This document shows, in pieces, positions 16,538 to 24,350 of a stretch of DNA of 64,000 bases. Source of the DNA: Streptomyces hyaluromycini (GTDB taxonomy: Bacteria; Actinomycetota; Actinomycetes; Streptomycetales; Streptomycetaceae); assembly GCF_002217755.1 (NCBI RefSeq), contig NZ_BCFL01000034.1, forward strand, positions 62,001 to 126,000, given 5' to 3'. The notes below the pieces were generated by a model that saw only the letters and a list, made by a program, of their open reading frames with translations, did not search any database and was not told where the DNA came from. A program made the position numbers and the translations under genes. Positions within the stretch are counted from its first letter, which is position 1. The number at the start of each line of letters is the position of its first letter.

Positions 16538-16552
16538 TGACGGTCCGTCGGA
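16538..16552. promoter_or_regulatory. Palindromic motif CTGACGGTCCGTCGG
   Basis: GACGGTCCGTC is an 11-bp perfect palindrome about a central base. It lies 92-106 bases upstream of the small surface-protein gene. The similar motif at 15929 occupies the same relative position before the WxL-like gene. Confidence 0.45.
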
Positions 16553-16676
16553 ACTTACGGTCCCATTGATGCGCGAGCGACACAGACCTACAAGGTTGAA
16601 ATTTGGCCGACTACGGAGGGGGCGGCGGCGAGGGGTGGCTGGGGGGTTTGGGCGGGTGCGGGTGTGTGGGGGCTGA

Positions 16677-16748
16677 TCGCGCAGTTCCCCGCGCCCCTTT
16701 GGGGCGCCTGTGCTGGTCCCACCTCAAGGGGCGCGGGGAACTGCGCGA
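16677..16748. repeat. 23-bp inverted repeat of the type-A dispersed element
   Basis: Within the 436-bp gene-free stretch 16447-16882, arms 16677-16699 and 16726-16748 are perfect inverse copies of AGGGGCGCGGGGAACTGCGC plus flanks. An inner GCGCCCC-TTT-GGGGCGC hairpin sits at its left end. Single copies of the same element lie near 26401, 29817 and 52741. The rest of the stretch is Pro/Ser-type low-complexity DNA with no gene that I can support. Confidence 0.8.
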
Positions 16749-16882
16749 GCAACCACGACGCCGCCGCACCCGCCCACACACGTCCACCCACCCCAGTCAA
16801 CCCACCCCGCCCCCTCCCCCGACGGAGTCAGACAAGTCCTCGCTTCTCAGCGGAGCGAGTCGGGTGGGCGGGTGGGCGAAGG

Positions 16883-17233
16883 TCAGGCCGGGACAGTGAG
16901 CCGCACTTCCCCGTCCGCCCCCGCCAGCAGCACCGGCGTCCCCGGCCCCCCAAGATCCCGCACCGCAGCCAGATCCTCCGCCGAGACCCCCTCGGCCCCC
17001 GAAACAACCGCCGCCGCCTCCAGCGACTCCGCCCCCGACGCCACCGCCATCGCCACCGCCGTCCGCAGTGCGCTCAGCTTCAGCGAGGCCAGCTCCACGG
17101 TCCCCGCCACATACGTACGGCCCGTCGAGTCCCGTACGGCCGCCCCCTCGGGCACCCCGTTACGGGCCCGGGCCGAGCGGGCCAGGGTGACGATCTTGCG
17201 GTCCTCGGCATCAAGCGCGTTGCTGTCGGTCAT
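16883..17233 (-). CDS. Cytidine-deaminase-like protein lacking catalytic residues
   Basis: A 116-residue cytoplasmic protein. Its spacing of strands (GAAVRDSTGRTYVAGTVELAS) is that of small tetrameric cytidine deaminases, where G.Y.G.N.E.AS is followed by the zinc-binding CAE. Here the CAE position reads SALRTA, and no PCxxC motif follows, so zinc binding and deamination look impossible. It may be a regulatory or structural remnant. Similar degenerate proteins are annotated as cytidine deaminases near era in streptomycetes, but that label would mislead here. Confidence 0.65.
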   Translation of the reverse strand: MTDSNALDAEDRKIVTLARSARARNGVPEGAAVRDSTGRTYVAGTVELASLKLSALRTAVAMAVASGAESLEAAAVVSGAEGVSAEDLAAVRDLGGPGTPVLLAGADGEVRLTVPA

Positions 17234-17293
17234 GCCCCGAGCATACGAACAACCCGGACCACACCCGCCCTCCTCCCCCGCCACCGGACGGAG

Positions 17294-18313
17294 TCAGTCG
17301 AGGGCCTGGACGATCTGACTCCGTTCCGCGGTGTGCAGCACCCGCCCGCGCGCACCGTTCACCAGCGGCAGATACGGCGGCACATGCCCGCACTCCACGT
17401 CGGCGACGACCGGCACCCCGAGCGGCCCGAGCGCGTCGAGCACGGCCTCGTGCTGGCTGAGAGTCGGGCAGTCGGGCGCCCTGGTCCGCCCGACCAGCAC
17501 CGCGGCGGCCCGGTCGAAGAACCCGGCGAGCCGCATGCCGTGCAGGTTCCGGCAGACGGTGAACGCGTTGTCCTCGCACGCCTCGACGTAGACCAGCAGC
17601 GGTTCGTCCCCGGCGAAGCCGGCGGTGTCCAGGTACGGCGTCCCGGCGACACTTGCGAGGGTCTCGATGCAGCCGCCGATCAGCCGGCCCTCGACGTCCA
17701 CGTCCCCGTCCGCGTCGAGCCGGGTCCAGGTGCCCTCGGCGTCCAGGGTGAGGTCCCGGATGCCGGGCTCCGCGATCCAGTCGTCCCGCCCCGTGGCCCG
17801 GTACCGCCCCGGCGGGGTCTGGGTGAACGGCCGCCCCTGCGGTGCGGCCACGACGTCCAGCCAGGACACGAGACCCTCCGGCGGCAGGTAGGGCGTTTCC
17901 ATCAGGCAGTTGCCGTGCACGGTCGCGACGCCGGTGCGCAGGGTCAGCGGGGTGATGAGGGTCGACATGTCCGAGTAGCCGACGACCCAGGTCGGTTCGG
18001 ACCGCCCGATGGCCTCGAAGTCGAGCAGCGGGAGGAGGTCGATGCCGGTCTCGCCGCCCCACGGGGGCACGACGGCCCGGATCGTCGGGTCGGTCAGCAT
18101 CGCGGCGAGTTCGGCGGCGCGCTCGGCGGCCGGTGCGCTGAGGTGCGTGGCGCCGTCCATGCACCGGCCCACCACCACCTCGTACCCGCGCTCCTCGACC
18201 GTACGGACCGCCGCGTCGAGCCGCCCGCGAAGCACCTCGGGCACCCCACTGGACGGCGAGGTCACACCGACACGGTCACCGGGGCGCAGGGGGCGCGGGT
18301 ATCTGATGGCCAC
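17294..18313 (-). CDS. S66 peptidase (LD-carboxypeptidase/MccF-like)
   Basis: A 339-residue serine peptidase of family S66. The nucleophile is Ser114 in VGYSDMST. The Glu of the triad lies in GGCIETLASVAGTPYLD, and the His in VECGHVPPYLPL. The family removes D-amino acids from recycled muropeptides or, in MccF-type members, inactivates microcin-C-like peptidyl-adenylates. Which role applies cannot be decided. The start is uncertain: the GTG at 18313 gives the canonical N-terminus (AIRYPRPLRPGDRVGV) but has no clear ribosome site on this strand, and an in-frame extension reaches 18430. Confidence 0.85.
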   Translation of the reverse strand: MAIRYPRPLRPGDRVGVTSPSSGVPEVLRGRLDAAVRTVEERGYEVVVGRCMDGATHLSAPAAERAAELAAMLTDPTIRAVVPPWGGETGIDLLPLLDFEAIGRSEPTWVVGYSDMSTLITPLTLRTGVATVHGNCLMETPYLPPEGLVSWLDVVAAPQGRPFTQTPPGRYRATGRDDWIAEPGIRDLTLDAEGTWTRLDADGDVDVEGRLIGGCIETLASVAGTPYLDTAGFAGDEPLLVYVEACEDNAFTVCRNLHGMRLAGFFDRAAAVLVGRTRAPDCPTLSQHEAVLDALGPLGVPVVADVECGHVPPYLPLVNGARGRVLHTAERSQIVQALD

Positions 18314-18396
18314 AGGAGGAATTCGATCACGGATCCAGCACGCCGGACCGTCCCTTGCGACACTGCGCTCCGAAAGGTGCCCGACGCGACTGGGGT

Positions 18397-18606
18397 TCAG
18401 ACGGCGCCGAAGCCTCCGGCCTTGACGCACCCCATGAACGAGGAGAACGCGTCGGCCGGGAACTGAAGCACCGGTCCGGCAGGGGTCTTGGAGTCACGGA
18501 CGGGGACCACCCCGCGCGAGGCGACGAGGTTGGCGGCGACCTCGACACACGCGCCGCCGTTGTTGCTGTACGAGGACGTGAACCAACGCGGGGACTCGGT
18601 CGTCAC
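18397..18606 (-). CDS. DUF397 small protein
   Basis: A 69-residue acidic protein with the DUF397 pattern W-x-S-YS-NNGGACVEVA, VRDSK and a terminal F-V-G-like end. Its GTG start is within the stop of the upstream regulator (GTGA, 4-base overlap), so the two are translationally coupled. DUF397 proteins are the partners of WhiJ/XRE-DUF5753 regulators in streptomycete developmental and TA-like loci and probably modulate their DNA binding. Confidence 0.85.
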   Translation of the reverse strand: MTTESPRWFTSSYSNNGGACVEVAANLVASRGVVPVRDSKTPAGPVLQFPADAFSSFMGCVKAGGFGAV

Positions 18607-19433
18607 GGGATGCCGCCCTTTCGAAGCTCGTTGATCAAGGCCACGGACGTCGCCTGAGACGGCGCTTCGGCCTGCAACTGATGGTAGGCCGTCAGCAAGG
18701 GCAGGACGAACGTGCTTTCGCGTTCGAGATGGCCCCGATGCGCGGACTCGGCGTACGACATGAGCGAGCGGTCCGGCATCGTCAGCAGGTAGACGGGCAG
18801 GTCGAACGGACGGCGGGCGCCCATGTCGAACGGGGCGACCTGGAGATGCGTGTGGGGCAGTTCGGCGAACTCCGCCAACCGCGCCAGCTGGGCGTCCATG
18901 ACGGCGGGTTCGCCGATCGGCCGACGCAGGCAGCTCTCGTCGAGTACCGCGAAGATCAACGGCGGTGGAGTCCGGACGAGCGCGGCCTGCCGCTCTGCCA
19001 CGAGCATGACGCGTTCCTCCGCCTGCTCGGCCGTGATCGCCCCCCGCTTGACGGCGCCCTGTGCGAGCACCGTCGCGTACTCCGGTGTCTGGAGCAGGCC
19101 GGGGACGACGCCCACCTCGTACAGCCTGATCTCCACCGCCTGGGACTCGTGGTCGACGTACTGCGGAAACCCCTCCAGCAGACCCGCGTTGCGGACCTTG
19201 CTCCACGCACGCTCAAAGATGTCACCCGTCTCGAACGCCTTGTCGGCACTACGCGCGAGGCGCAAAGTCGGAAGTTTGCGACCGGTTTCGACCGACGACA
19301 TATGCGTACTGGAATATCCCATCTTCTCGGCCATGACTTCCTGGGTCCATCCGCACGCTTCCCGTGAGCTGCGCAGACGAGCCCCGAACGCCGCCTGTGG
19401 CGAGCTGTCGGGGTCCAACTCCCTGCGGTTCAA
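18603..19433 (-). CDS. XRE regulator with DUF5753 (WhiJ/Scr1-like)
   Basis: A 276-residue regulator. An N-terminal helix-turn-helix (residues ~15-65; GWTQEVMAEKMGYSSTHMSSVE) is followed by the ~170-residue DUF5753 domain. TTG at 19433 is the start, with GGTGAG at 6-base spacing. It is coupled to a DUF397 gene and diverges from the radical SAM operon. A perfect GTAGTG-N4-CACTAC palindrome lies between, 77 bases from its start. It probably autoregulates and controls the divergent operon, in the manner of WhiJ-type loci. Confidence 0.88.
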   Translation of the reverse strand: MNRRELDPDSSPQAAFGARLRSSREACGWTQEVMAEKMGYSSTHMSSVETGRKLPTLRLARSADKAFETGDIFERAWSKVRNAGLLEGFPQYVDHESQAVEIRLYEVGVVPGLLQTPEYATVLAQGAVKRGAITAEQAEERVMLVAERQAALVRTPPPLIFAVLDESCLRRPIGEPAVMDAQLARLAEFAELPHTHLQVAPFDMGARRPFDLPVYLLTMPDRSLMSYAESAHRGHLERESTFVLPLLTAYHQLQAEAPSQATSVALINELRKGGIP

Positions 19434-19509
19434 GGGATTCTCACCAACCTTTCGTTCCTGCCAGGCAAGTTGAATGGTTCCCGACGGCAGGCCACGCTGA
19501 ACCTCCCTG

Positions 19510-19525
19510 GTAGTGGATTCACTAC
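19510..19525. promoter_or_regulatory. Operator-like palindrome GTAGTG-GATT-CACTAC
   Basis: Perfect 6-bp arms sit in the divergent intergenic region, 17 bases before the first gene of the radical SAM operon. It is the best candidate binding site for the adjacent XRE/DUF5753 regulator. Confidence 0.55.
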
Positions 19526-19541
19526 GGAGAGGAGTCGCCCC

Positions 19542-19796
19542 TTGTGCGGCGAGAACAATTCAGCGCGGCAGCAGGAGCCCCCACCCCTCCCGGCCACCGG
19601 CACGCTCCTGGCGGACGACCAGGAGCGGGTCGGCGAGTTCCGCGGTGAGTGGATGGGCCGCTGGTCCCTGCGACCCGAGAGCGGCGGAGTCGAATGGACC
19701 GTAGACCCCGGGGAGGTACAGCCGGCCACCCCCGAACAGCGCTTGAGATTCGCGACAGCCCGCGCCAACGCGCGAAGCCGGGGTGAGGTGCTGTGA
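19542..19796 (+). CDS. Small protein opening the radical SAM operon
   Basis: An 84-residue protein from a TTG start at 19542 (GGAGAGGAG about 6 bases upstream). The start is uncertain because an in-frame ATG at 19470 would extend through the palindrome at 19510-19525. A Pro-rich segment (EPPPLPATG) is followed by a compact domain with VEWTVDPGEVQPAT and a terminal ANARSRGEVL, a pattern recurring in small Streptomyces proteins beside WhiJ-like loci. The function is unknown. Its last codons overlap the next start (GTGA), so it is coupled to the DUF7848 gene. Confidence 0.65.
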   Translation: MCGENNSARQQEPPPLPATGTLLADDQERVGEFRGEWMGRWSLRPESGGVEWTVDPGEVQPATPEQRLRFATARANARSRGEVL

Positions 19797-20101
19797 CAGC
19801 CCCCGGTCGAGTCCTACGACTTGTCGAGTGGACGTTGCGCCCCGACATGGACGCCGACGCCCCGCCGACCACCTACGCGCTCCGGTGCCTCACCCTCACG
19901 GAGGACGACGCCGAATGCGGCGCGCTGTCGGACACGACACTGGACCCGACCGAACCGCAGGACTGGGCGTTCGACCACCTGCGCAGGCACCCCGGGCACA
20001 CGAGCTTCGCTGAGCTGATCGAGCGCCCTTGGGTGATGTGGCACGGCTTGGGACCTCAGCAGAACGACCACAGCGAACGCAAGGAAGGAAACGGCACATG
20101 A
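19793..20101 (+). CDS. DUF7848-type protein
   Basis: A 102-residue protein with a conserved head (RVLRLVEWTLRPD), a Cys pair in LRCLTLTEDDAECGA and a WAFDHLRRHPGHTSF segment that precedes a variable tail. This matches a family found almost only in Streptomyces (DUF7848, as I recall it). The Cys residues and HxxH-like histidines could bind metal, which is inference. The GTG at 19793 overlaps the preceding stop, and the stop overlaps the radical SAM ATG (ATGA), so all three are made as a coupled set. Confidence 0.7.
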   Translation: MTAPGRVLRLVEWTLRPDMDADAPPTTYALRCLTLTEDDAECGALSDTTLDPTEPQDWAFDHLRRHPGHTSFAELIERPWVMWHGLGPQQNDHSERKEGNGT

Positions 20102-20960
20102 CCGGCCTCGTCGAACTACCCATGTCCCCGCTCGCCGGAATCCGGTCCCTTGAACGGAGATCACCGGAAAGTGCCAACTACGGTGCACGCACTGTCTGTC
20201 GGAGTCCAGCCCGCAGGCCACGCACGGCACCATGACGCCCACGGACTGGCGCTCGGTCATCACGGACGCTGCCGCACTCGGCATCCGGACCATTCAGCTC
20301 ATCGGCGGTGAGCCGACCGCTCACCCGAACTGGCGGGAGTTCCCGGAACTCGCGCTGTCGCTGGGACGGCGTGTGGAGGTGTACTCCAACCTGTTTCATG
20401 TTCGGGACGAGTGGTGGGACGTGTTCGCTCTCGACGGTGTGACGCTCGGAACGAGCTACTACAGCGACGACTCAGAGGAGCACGACAGGATCACGGGCCG
20501 TGCGGGTAGTCACGCCCGTACCCGAAGCAACATCGGCGAAGCCGTGCTCCGTGGGATCACGATCCGGGCCGGAATCGTGGACGTCCTTCCGAAGCAGCGT
20601 GTCGAAGAAGCCCGCGCGGAGTTGGCGGCGATGGGCGTGGCCGGCATCAGCACGGACCGGGTGCGAGCTGTGGGTCGTGCCATGCCGCCCGGCACGAAAC
20701 CGACTCTGAGCGAGATGTGCGGCCGGTGCACACGGGGCCGGGCCGCCGTCCTGCCGAACGGTGATCTCGCCGGCTGCGTGCTCTCGCGCGACTTCCCGGT
20801 GGGGAACGTGCGGGACACCCCGCTCGCCGATCTGCTCGGCGGGAAGGCGTGGGCGGACCTCGCCATGCGCATTCCCGCTTCGCGGGCAGCGTGTCCTCCG
20901 GATGACTCGGGCGACTGCGACCCTGCGAACACCGAAGCGTGCGACCCGGCGTACGACTGA
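20098..20960 (+). pseudogene. Radical SAM/SPASM enzyme gene with a 1-base frameshift
   Basis: The reading frame opens at ATG 20098 (coupled to the upstream stop, AAGGAAGGA 9 bases before) and encodes about 19 normal residues up to ...GIRSLE. One base appears to be missing near 20155, after which the frame runs to TGA at 20235. The other frame, which has a stop at 20151, continues as ITGKCQLRCTHCLSES and then to 20960. Its cysteines at 20172, 20184 and 20193 form the CxxxCxxC cluster motif. IGGEP follows, then a C-terminal SPASM-like Cys set (CGRC, GCV, CPPDDSGDC, EAC). A restored protein would have ~287 residues. It is either a true frameshift mutant or a sequencing error. It is flanked by a methyltransferase gene 18 bases downstream. 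Confidence 0.8.
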
Positions 20961-20978
20961 CCTGGAAGGCTCAGCGGC

Positions 20979-22121
20979 ATGAACTGGCAGAGCAAGGCGA
21001 CCGCCCTCGCGGACCTGGTGACCGATCCGGATTCACGGTGGCTCGCTCCCGTGGCACGGGTGCCCCGTCATGAACTGGTCCCCCGATGGTGGGACCGGGA
21101 CGGTTCGGGCCAGTGGGCGTTGCGCGACGGCCCGAGTGCTCCGGAAGCATGGGCGGCTGCCGCCTACTCCGACCGTTCGCTGGTCACCAGGGTCGGCACA
21201 CTGCACGCTGACGACGCGAACCCCGACGACCGGCCGAAGGGAAAGCCCACGTCATCCGCCACGCACCCGAGTCTGGTGGTGCGGATGCTGCGCCACGGGC
21301 GGCTCGGGGCCGGGTTGTCCCTGCTCGACCTGGGTACAGGAGCCGGCGGTCTGACCGCTTACGCCAGCTACCGACTCGGAGACCGGAACGTCACGAGCCT
21401 GGACGTGGACCCGTACCTGGTGCGCACAGCCGGAGAACGGCTGGCGGCCATGGGCTTTCAACCCAAGATGATCACGTCGGATGCCACTGCCCATGTACCC
21501 GGCTCGTACGACCGGATCGTGTGCACGGTGGCGCTCGCTCCTGGACCGGGACTCAGGCCGGTGCTCGGTGCGCTGCAACCCGGCGGCCGGCTCGCCACCG
21601 CCCTCGCGCGAACCTCCCTGATCGTGACCGGGTGGAAACACCACAACGGTGACGTGGTGGGACGGGTGGAACCCGACACGGCCGGCTTCATGCTCACCCG
21701 GTCCGGCGACGACTACCCGCCCACTCTTGCCGAGTTGTTCGCACTCGCCCGTGACACGGAGGGAGAATCAAGGAGCACCGGCCGCTACCCCGTGGTGGAC
21801 GTGGCCAACGCGTGGGAACTCCGGTCCATGCTGGAAGTCACCGCACCGGGCATCGAAGTCGGCTACGAGAGCAGCGGACGCGAGCGGACGGCATACCTGG
21901 TCCACCCGGACGGGTCATGGGCGCGGGCATCCGCCGAGTGGATCGACCCGCCGGAAGTGCACCAGAGCGGCCCGCAAAAGCTGTGGTCAGTCCTGGAACG
22001 CATCCGCAACCGCCTCAACGCGGAAGGGACTCTGCCGTTGCTCGGTGCGAACGTCCGCATCACTCCCGACGGCGTATGCCACCTGTCCCGAGGACAGTGG
22101 CACACGTCTATGGGCGCATAG
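20979..22121 (+). CDS. SAM-dependent methyltransferase (PCMT/RiPP-maturase-like)
   Basis: A 380-residue protein. Residues ~90-200 form a Rossmann methyltransferase with the SAM motif LLDLGTGAGGLTAY and a later DxD-type LDVDP. The preceding THPSLVVRML and the general plan (long N-terminal ~80 residues, a PCMT-like core, a C-terminal ~150-residue extension) resemble the protein-isoaspartate-methyltransferase relatives found in ATP-grasp and FxLD peptide-maturation systems. It is the last gene of the coupled operon, beginning 18 bases after the radical SAM gene, so the two probably act on the same substrate. The substrate is unknown and no precursor peptide is evident. Confidence 0.8.
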   Translation: MNWQSKATALADLVTDPDSRWLAPVARVPRHELVPRWWDRDGSGQWALRDGPSAPEAWAAAAYSDRSLVTRVGTLHADDANPDDRPKGKPTSSATHPSLVVRMLRHGRLGAGLSLLDLGTGAGGLTAYASYRLGDRNVTSLDVDPYLVRTAGERLAAMGFQPKMITSDATAHVPGSYDRIVCTVALAPGPGLRPVLGALQPGGRLATALARTSLIVTGWKHHNGDVVGRVEPDTAGFMLTRSGDDYPPTLAELFALARDTEGESRSTGRYPVVDVANAWELRSMLEVTAPGIEVGYESSGRERTAYLVHPDGSWARASAEWIDPPEVHQSGPQKLWSVLERIRNRLNAEGTLPLLGANVRITPDGVCHLSRGQWHTSMGA

Positions 22122-22160
22122 GTGGTCAGGCGCAAGGCCTTCCCTCGCTTCGGTGGGCGG

Positions 22161-22520
22161 CTACGGCCGGTCAAGCCGCAGCCGCTCCGCTCTCGGCAGA
22201 CCGGCGACGACGAGGTCGTACGAGTCCTCGATCAGGTCTTTCACCAGGCGGTCGGGGAGGTCGCCGTCCACGGTCACGGTGTTCCAGTGCCGCTTGTTCA
22301 TGTGGTAGCCGGGGGCGATCAGGCCCTCGTGGTCGGCGCGGAGGCGGATCGCGTCCTCGGGGTCGCACTTGAGGTTGACCTTGAGGGGCTCCGCGTCCAT
22401 CCAGCTCAGCGCGAACATCTTGCCGTGCACCTTGAAGACCGAGATGTCCGGGTTGAAGGGGAAGTCCTCCTCGGCCGCGTTGAAGGAGAGACAGAAGGCT
22501 CGGAGCTGGTCCGGGGTCAC
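22161..22520 (-). CDS. MmcQ/YjbR-family protein
   Basis: A 119-residue cyanobacterial-MmcQ/YjbR-type protein with the double-wing-like fold signature: FNPDISVFKVHGKMFAL, LKCDPEDA and the terminal GYHMNKRHWNTV. The role is unknown; DNA binding has been proposed for the fold. The GTG start at 22520 overlaps the stop of the CNNM/CorC gene (GTGA). It is the last gene of the phoH-ybeY-corC cluster on this strand. Confidence 0.88.
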   Translation of the reverse strand: MTPDQLRAFCLSFNAAEEDFPFNPDISVFKVHGKMFALSWMDAEPLKVNLKCDPEDAIRLRADHEGLIAPGYHMNKRHWNTVTVDGDLPDRLVKDLIEDSYDLVVAGLPRAERLRLDRP

Positions 22521-23818
22521 TCGGGGTCGTCCTTCGCGGCGTCGGGCGCCGGCACCGGCTCCACCAGCACCGTCACGATCTTGTTGCGGCGGCCGGCGGC
22601 CGACTCGGCGGTGAGGGCCAGCCTGCGGCCGTCGGGGAGTTCGACCTGGGCGGCGGCGCCGGCGATCGGCACCCTGCCGAGGGCCTTCGCGAGCAGGCCG
22701 CCGACAGTCTCCACGTCCTCGTCGTCGTACTCCTCAAGGCCGTACAGCTCCCCGAGGTCCGTGATGTCGAGGCGGGCGGTGACCCGGTAGCGGTCGTCGC
22801 CGAGGTCGGTGACGGGCGGGAGTTCACGGTCGTACTCGTCGGTGATCTCGCCGACGATCTCCTCCAGGATGTCCTCGATGGTGACGATCCCGGCCGTGCC
22901 GCCGTACTCGTCGATGACGACGGCGACGTGGTTGCGTTCCTTCTGCATCTCGCGCAGCAGGTCACCGGCGTTCTTGGTGTCGGGCACGAAGAACGCGGGC
23001 CGCATCGCGGTGGAGACCAGGTCGGACTCGGCGTCCCGGCTGATGTGCGTCTTGCGGACCAGGTCCTTCAGATACACGATCCCGACGATGTCGTCCTCGC
23101 TCTCCCCGGTGACGGGGATCCGGGAGAAGCCCGAGCGGAGCGCCAGGGTGAGCGCCTGGCGGATGGTCTTGTACCGCTCGATGACGACGAGGTCGGTGCG
23201 CGGGACCATGACCTCCCGGACCAGGGTGTCGCCCAGCTCGAAGACCGAGTGCACCATCCGGCGCTCGTCGTCCTCGATCAGCGACTCCTTCTCGGCGAGG
23301 TCGACGAGGGCCCGCAGTTCGGCCTCGGAGGCGAACGGGCCGCGCCTGAAGCCCTTGCCGGGGGTGAGCGCGTTGCCGAGGAGGATGAGGAGATACGGGA
23401 TCGGGCCCATGACGCGGGCCAGCGGCAGCAGCACGTACGCGGCGGCCGTCGCCGTGTTCAGCGGGTGCTGGCGGCCGATGGTGCGCGGGGAGACGCCGAC
23501 GGCGACGTACGACACGAGCACCATCACGCCGATCGCGGCGAGCAGCGCCTGCCAGGTGGTCGGGATCTCCTGGAGGCAGGCGTAGGTGACCAGCGCCGCG
23601 GCCGCCATCTCGCAGGCGACCCGGACCAGCAGCGCCACGTTGAGGTAGCGGGTGGGGTCGGCGGCGACCTGGGCGAGCTTGGCGCTGCCGCGCCGCCCCG
23701 ACTTCACCGCCTCCTCGGCCCGGAAACTGGAGACGCGGGCGATACCGGCCTCGGCGCAGGCGGCCAGCCAGCCGACGACGACCAGCACGATCGCGCCGAG
23801 GACGATCTGCGGACTCAT
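22517..23818 (-). CDS. CNNM/CorC-type membrane protein with CBS domains
   Basis: A 433-residue hemolysin-C/CNNM protein. It has an N-terminal transmembrane DUF21-type domain of about four helices (residues 1-150), a CBS pair (~195-330; REVMVPRTDLVVI and DEYGGTAGIVTIEDILEEIVGEI in part) and a C-terminal CorC/HlyC domain (ending TVLVEPVPAPD). The family is linked to Mg2+/Co2+ efflux. I chose the ATG at 23818; the long upstream frame is antisense-like overlap with ybeY. It lies 20 bases after ybeY and overlaps the YjbR gene, consistent with one operon with phoH. Confidence 0.92.
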   Translation of the reverse strand: MSPQIVLGAIVLVVVGWLAACAEAGIARVSSFRAEEAVKSGRRGSAKLAQVAADPTRYLNVALLVRVACEMAAAALVTYACLQEIPTTWQALLAAIGVMVLVSYVAVGVSPRTIGRQHPLNTATAAAYVLLPLARVMGPIPYLLILLGNALTPGKGFRRGPFASEAELRALVDLAEKESLIEDDERRMVHSVFELGDTLVREVMVPRTDLVVIERYKTIRQALTLALRSGFSRIPVTGESEDDIVGIVYLKDLVRKTHISRDAESDLVSTAMRPAFFVPDTKNAGDLLREMQKERNHVAVVIDEYGGTAGIVTIEDILEEIVGEITDEYDRELPPVTDLGDDRYRVTARLDITDLGELYGLEEYDDEDVETVGGLLAKALGRVPIAGAAAQVELPDGRRLALTAESAAGRRNKIVTVLVEPVPAPDAAKDDPE

Positions 23819-23838
23819 ACGAATACGACCCGGCCCGC

Positions 23839-24336
23839 CTACGAGACCGTCGGCGCCGGGGACGGGCCGGTCAGGCCCTGCTCCGACCGCCAGCCGTCCA
23901 CGATGGCCGCCTGCAGGCCGAACATCTCGGCCTTCTCGTCGGGCTCCTCGTGGTCGTAGCCGAGCAGGTGCAGCACGCCATGGACGGTGAGCAGCTGGAG
24001 CTCCTCGTCCATGGAGTGCTGGGTGTCGGCCTCGGCCCCCTGCTTGGCGGCGACCTCCGGGCAGAGCACGATGTCGCCGAGCAGCCCCTGCGGCGGCTCC
24101 TCCTCGTCCTTCGACGGCGGCCGCAGCTCGTCCATCGGGAAGGACATGACATCCGTCGGACCGGGCAGGTCCATCCACTGGATGTGCAGCTGCTCCATGG
24201 CGTCGGCGTCCACGACGATCACCGAGAGCTCGGAGAGCGGGTGGATGCGCATCCGCGCGAGGGCGTAGCGGGCGATGTCGAGGATCGCCTGCTCGTCGAC
24301 CTCGGTTCCGGATTCGTTGTTGACGTCGATCGACAT
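23839..24336 (-). CDS. ybeY: Endoribonuclease YbeY
   Basis: A 165-residue metal-dependent RNase for 16S rRNA 3'-end maturation and ribosome quality control. The zinc motif HGVLHLLGYDHEEPDE has the three histidines. The TDVMSFP segment is also conserved. It begins 14 bases downstream of phoH, the standard phoH-ybeY-corC order. In many bacteria era follows; here it is over 12 kb away. Confidence 0.96.
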   Translation of the reverse strand: MSIDVNNESGTEVDEQAILDIARYALARMRIHPLSELSVIVVDADAMEQLHIQWMDLPGPTDVMSFPMDELRPPSKDEEEPPQGLLGDIVLCPEVAAKQGAEADTQHSMDEELQLLTVHGVLHLLGYDHEEPDEKAEMFGLQAAIVDGWRSEQGLTGPSPAPTVS

Positions 24337-24350
24337 GGCGCTGTGCTTGT

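Noticed and set aside
18313..18323. AGGAGGAATTC as a plus-strand ribosome-binding site
   Set aside because: It lies in the non-coding strand before the S66 peptidase gene; no plus-strand ORF with support follows it.
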